Assembly (NCBI GenBank): GCA_963823525.1
Contig: CAWGLW010000006.1
Coordinates: 1,798,001 to 1,862,000 of the forward strand
Direction of reading: 5' to 3'
Length of the DNA: 64,000 bases
DNA from: CAWGLW01 sp963823525
Lineage (GTDB): Bacteria; Pseudomonadota; Gammaproteobacteria; Steroidobacterales; Steroidobacteraceae
Under the pieces are notes generated by a model. It did not search any database and was not told where the DNA came from. It worked only from the letters and a program-made list of their open reading frames with translations. Of the stretch, positions 62,867-64,000 are shown in pieces (the stretch's first letter is position 1; each line of letters begins with the position of its first letter). The position numbers and the translations under genes are program-made.

Positions 62867-62998
62867 ACCCCGCCGATCGGCACAGGGCCGACTGAACAGC
62901 CAGGTGTCCGGTGTGCGTTTTCGCGGCACGACCCCTCGGCAGGGCCCGGAACCCGCGTTGATTGTCAGCGTTATTTCCCGAACGGCGCTCGGGACAGT

Positions 62999-63004
62999 TA
63001 AAAT
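62999..63004 (+). promoter_or_regulatory. Possible -10 box of secA
   Basis: TAAAAT lies 32 bases before the secA start codon. No matching -35 hexamer is seen. secM, which precedes secA in enterobacteria, is not present. Confidence 0.3.
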
Positions 63005-63036
63005 ACCCGGCCAACCCAGCATCTCCCGGAGCGCCA

Positions 63037-64000
<964 letters not shown>

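Overview
The window is a gene-dense, GC-rich stretch of a gammaproteobacterial chromosome. It has no rRNA, tRNA, CRISPR or insertion sequence that I can see. Gene order supports a gammaproteobacterium: a complete dcw cluster running mraZ to lpxC, then dciA, an M23 peptidase and secA; kdsD-kdsC-lptCAB-rpoN-hpf-rapZ; petABC followed by sspAB; and rsmI back to back with lpoA. The murein is meso-diaminopimelate type (the MurE DNPR motif plus Mpl). A membrane H+-pyrophosphatase beside a pyrophosphate-type phosphofructokinase points to a lineage using pyrophosphate as an energy currency, as in methanotrophs and some sulfur-oxidising or autotrophic gammaproteobacteria. I cannot name the genus.

Layout. 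1-5.1 kb: hppA (cut by the left edge) and PPi-phosphofructokinase on the minus strand, adk on plus, RNase D on minus. 5.2-9.9 kb: a small membrane protein, mpl, a stand-alone LON-substrate-binding protein and a two-domain glycosyltransferase fusion. 9.9-13.4 kb: hemL, a CrcB fluoride channel, a TraB/GumN protein and a CpdA-like phosphodiesterase. 13.5-17 kb: a methyl-cycle group (an O-methyltransferase, ahcY with a clear SAH riboswitch, metK). 17.1-22.9 kb: central carbon genes tkt-gap-pgk-pyk. 23-28.2 kb: a MoxR/CoxE-like pair, a secreted peroxiredoxin, a patatin and mgtE. 28.3-34.5 kb: rapZ, hpf, rpoN and the Lpt/Kdo genes, with ptsN missing. 34.6-39.9 kb: ibaG, murA, petABC, sspA, sspB. 39.9-42.9 kb: yraN, lpoA, rsmI. 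42.9-43.4 kb: the RNase P RNA gene. 43.6-61.4 kb: the dcw cluster. 61.4-64 kb: dciA, the M23 peptidase and the start of secA (cut by the right edge).

How the parts fit. HPPase can make or use PPi against the proton gradient, and PPi-PFK exchanges PPi with fructose phosphates, so these neighbours couple membrane energetics to sugar phosphates. The tkt-gap-pgk-pyk block supplies the same pathway. MetK makes SAM, methyltransferases turn it into SAH, and SAH binding to the riboswitch should raise AhcY. The dcw genes are packed with nine four-base start/stop overlaps, behind a sigma-70 promoter whose start region carries three TGGG boxes at ten-base spacing, the expected MraZ operator.

Most of the window is conserved housekeeping. 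The items most worth a second look are the PPi module and its intergenic hairpin, the SAH riboswitch, the fused glycosyltransferase, the LpoA homologue without a lipobox cysteine, the loss of ptsN, and the MoxR/CoxE-like pair of unknown role. I did not find a convincing wholly new system.
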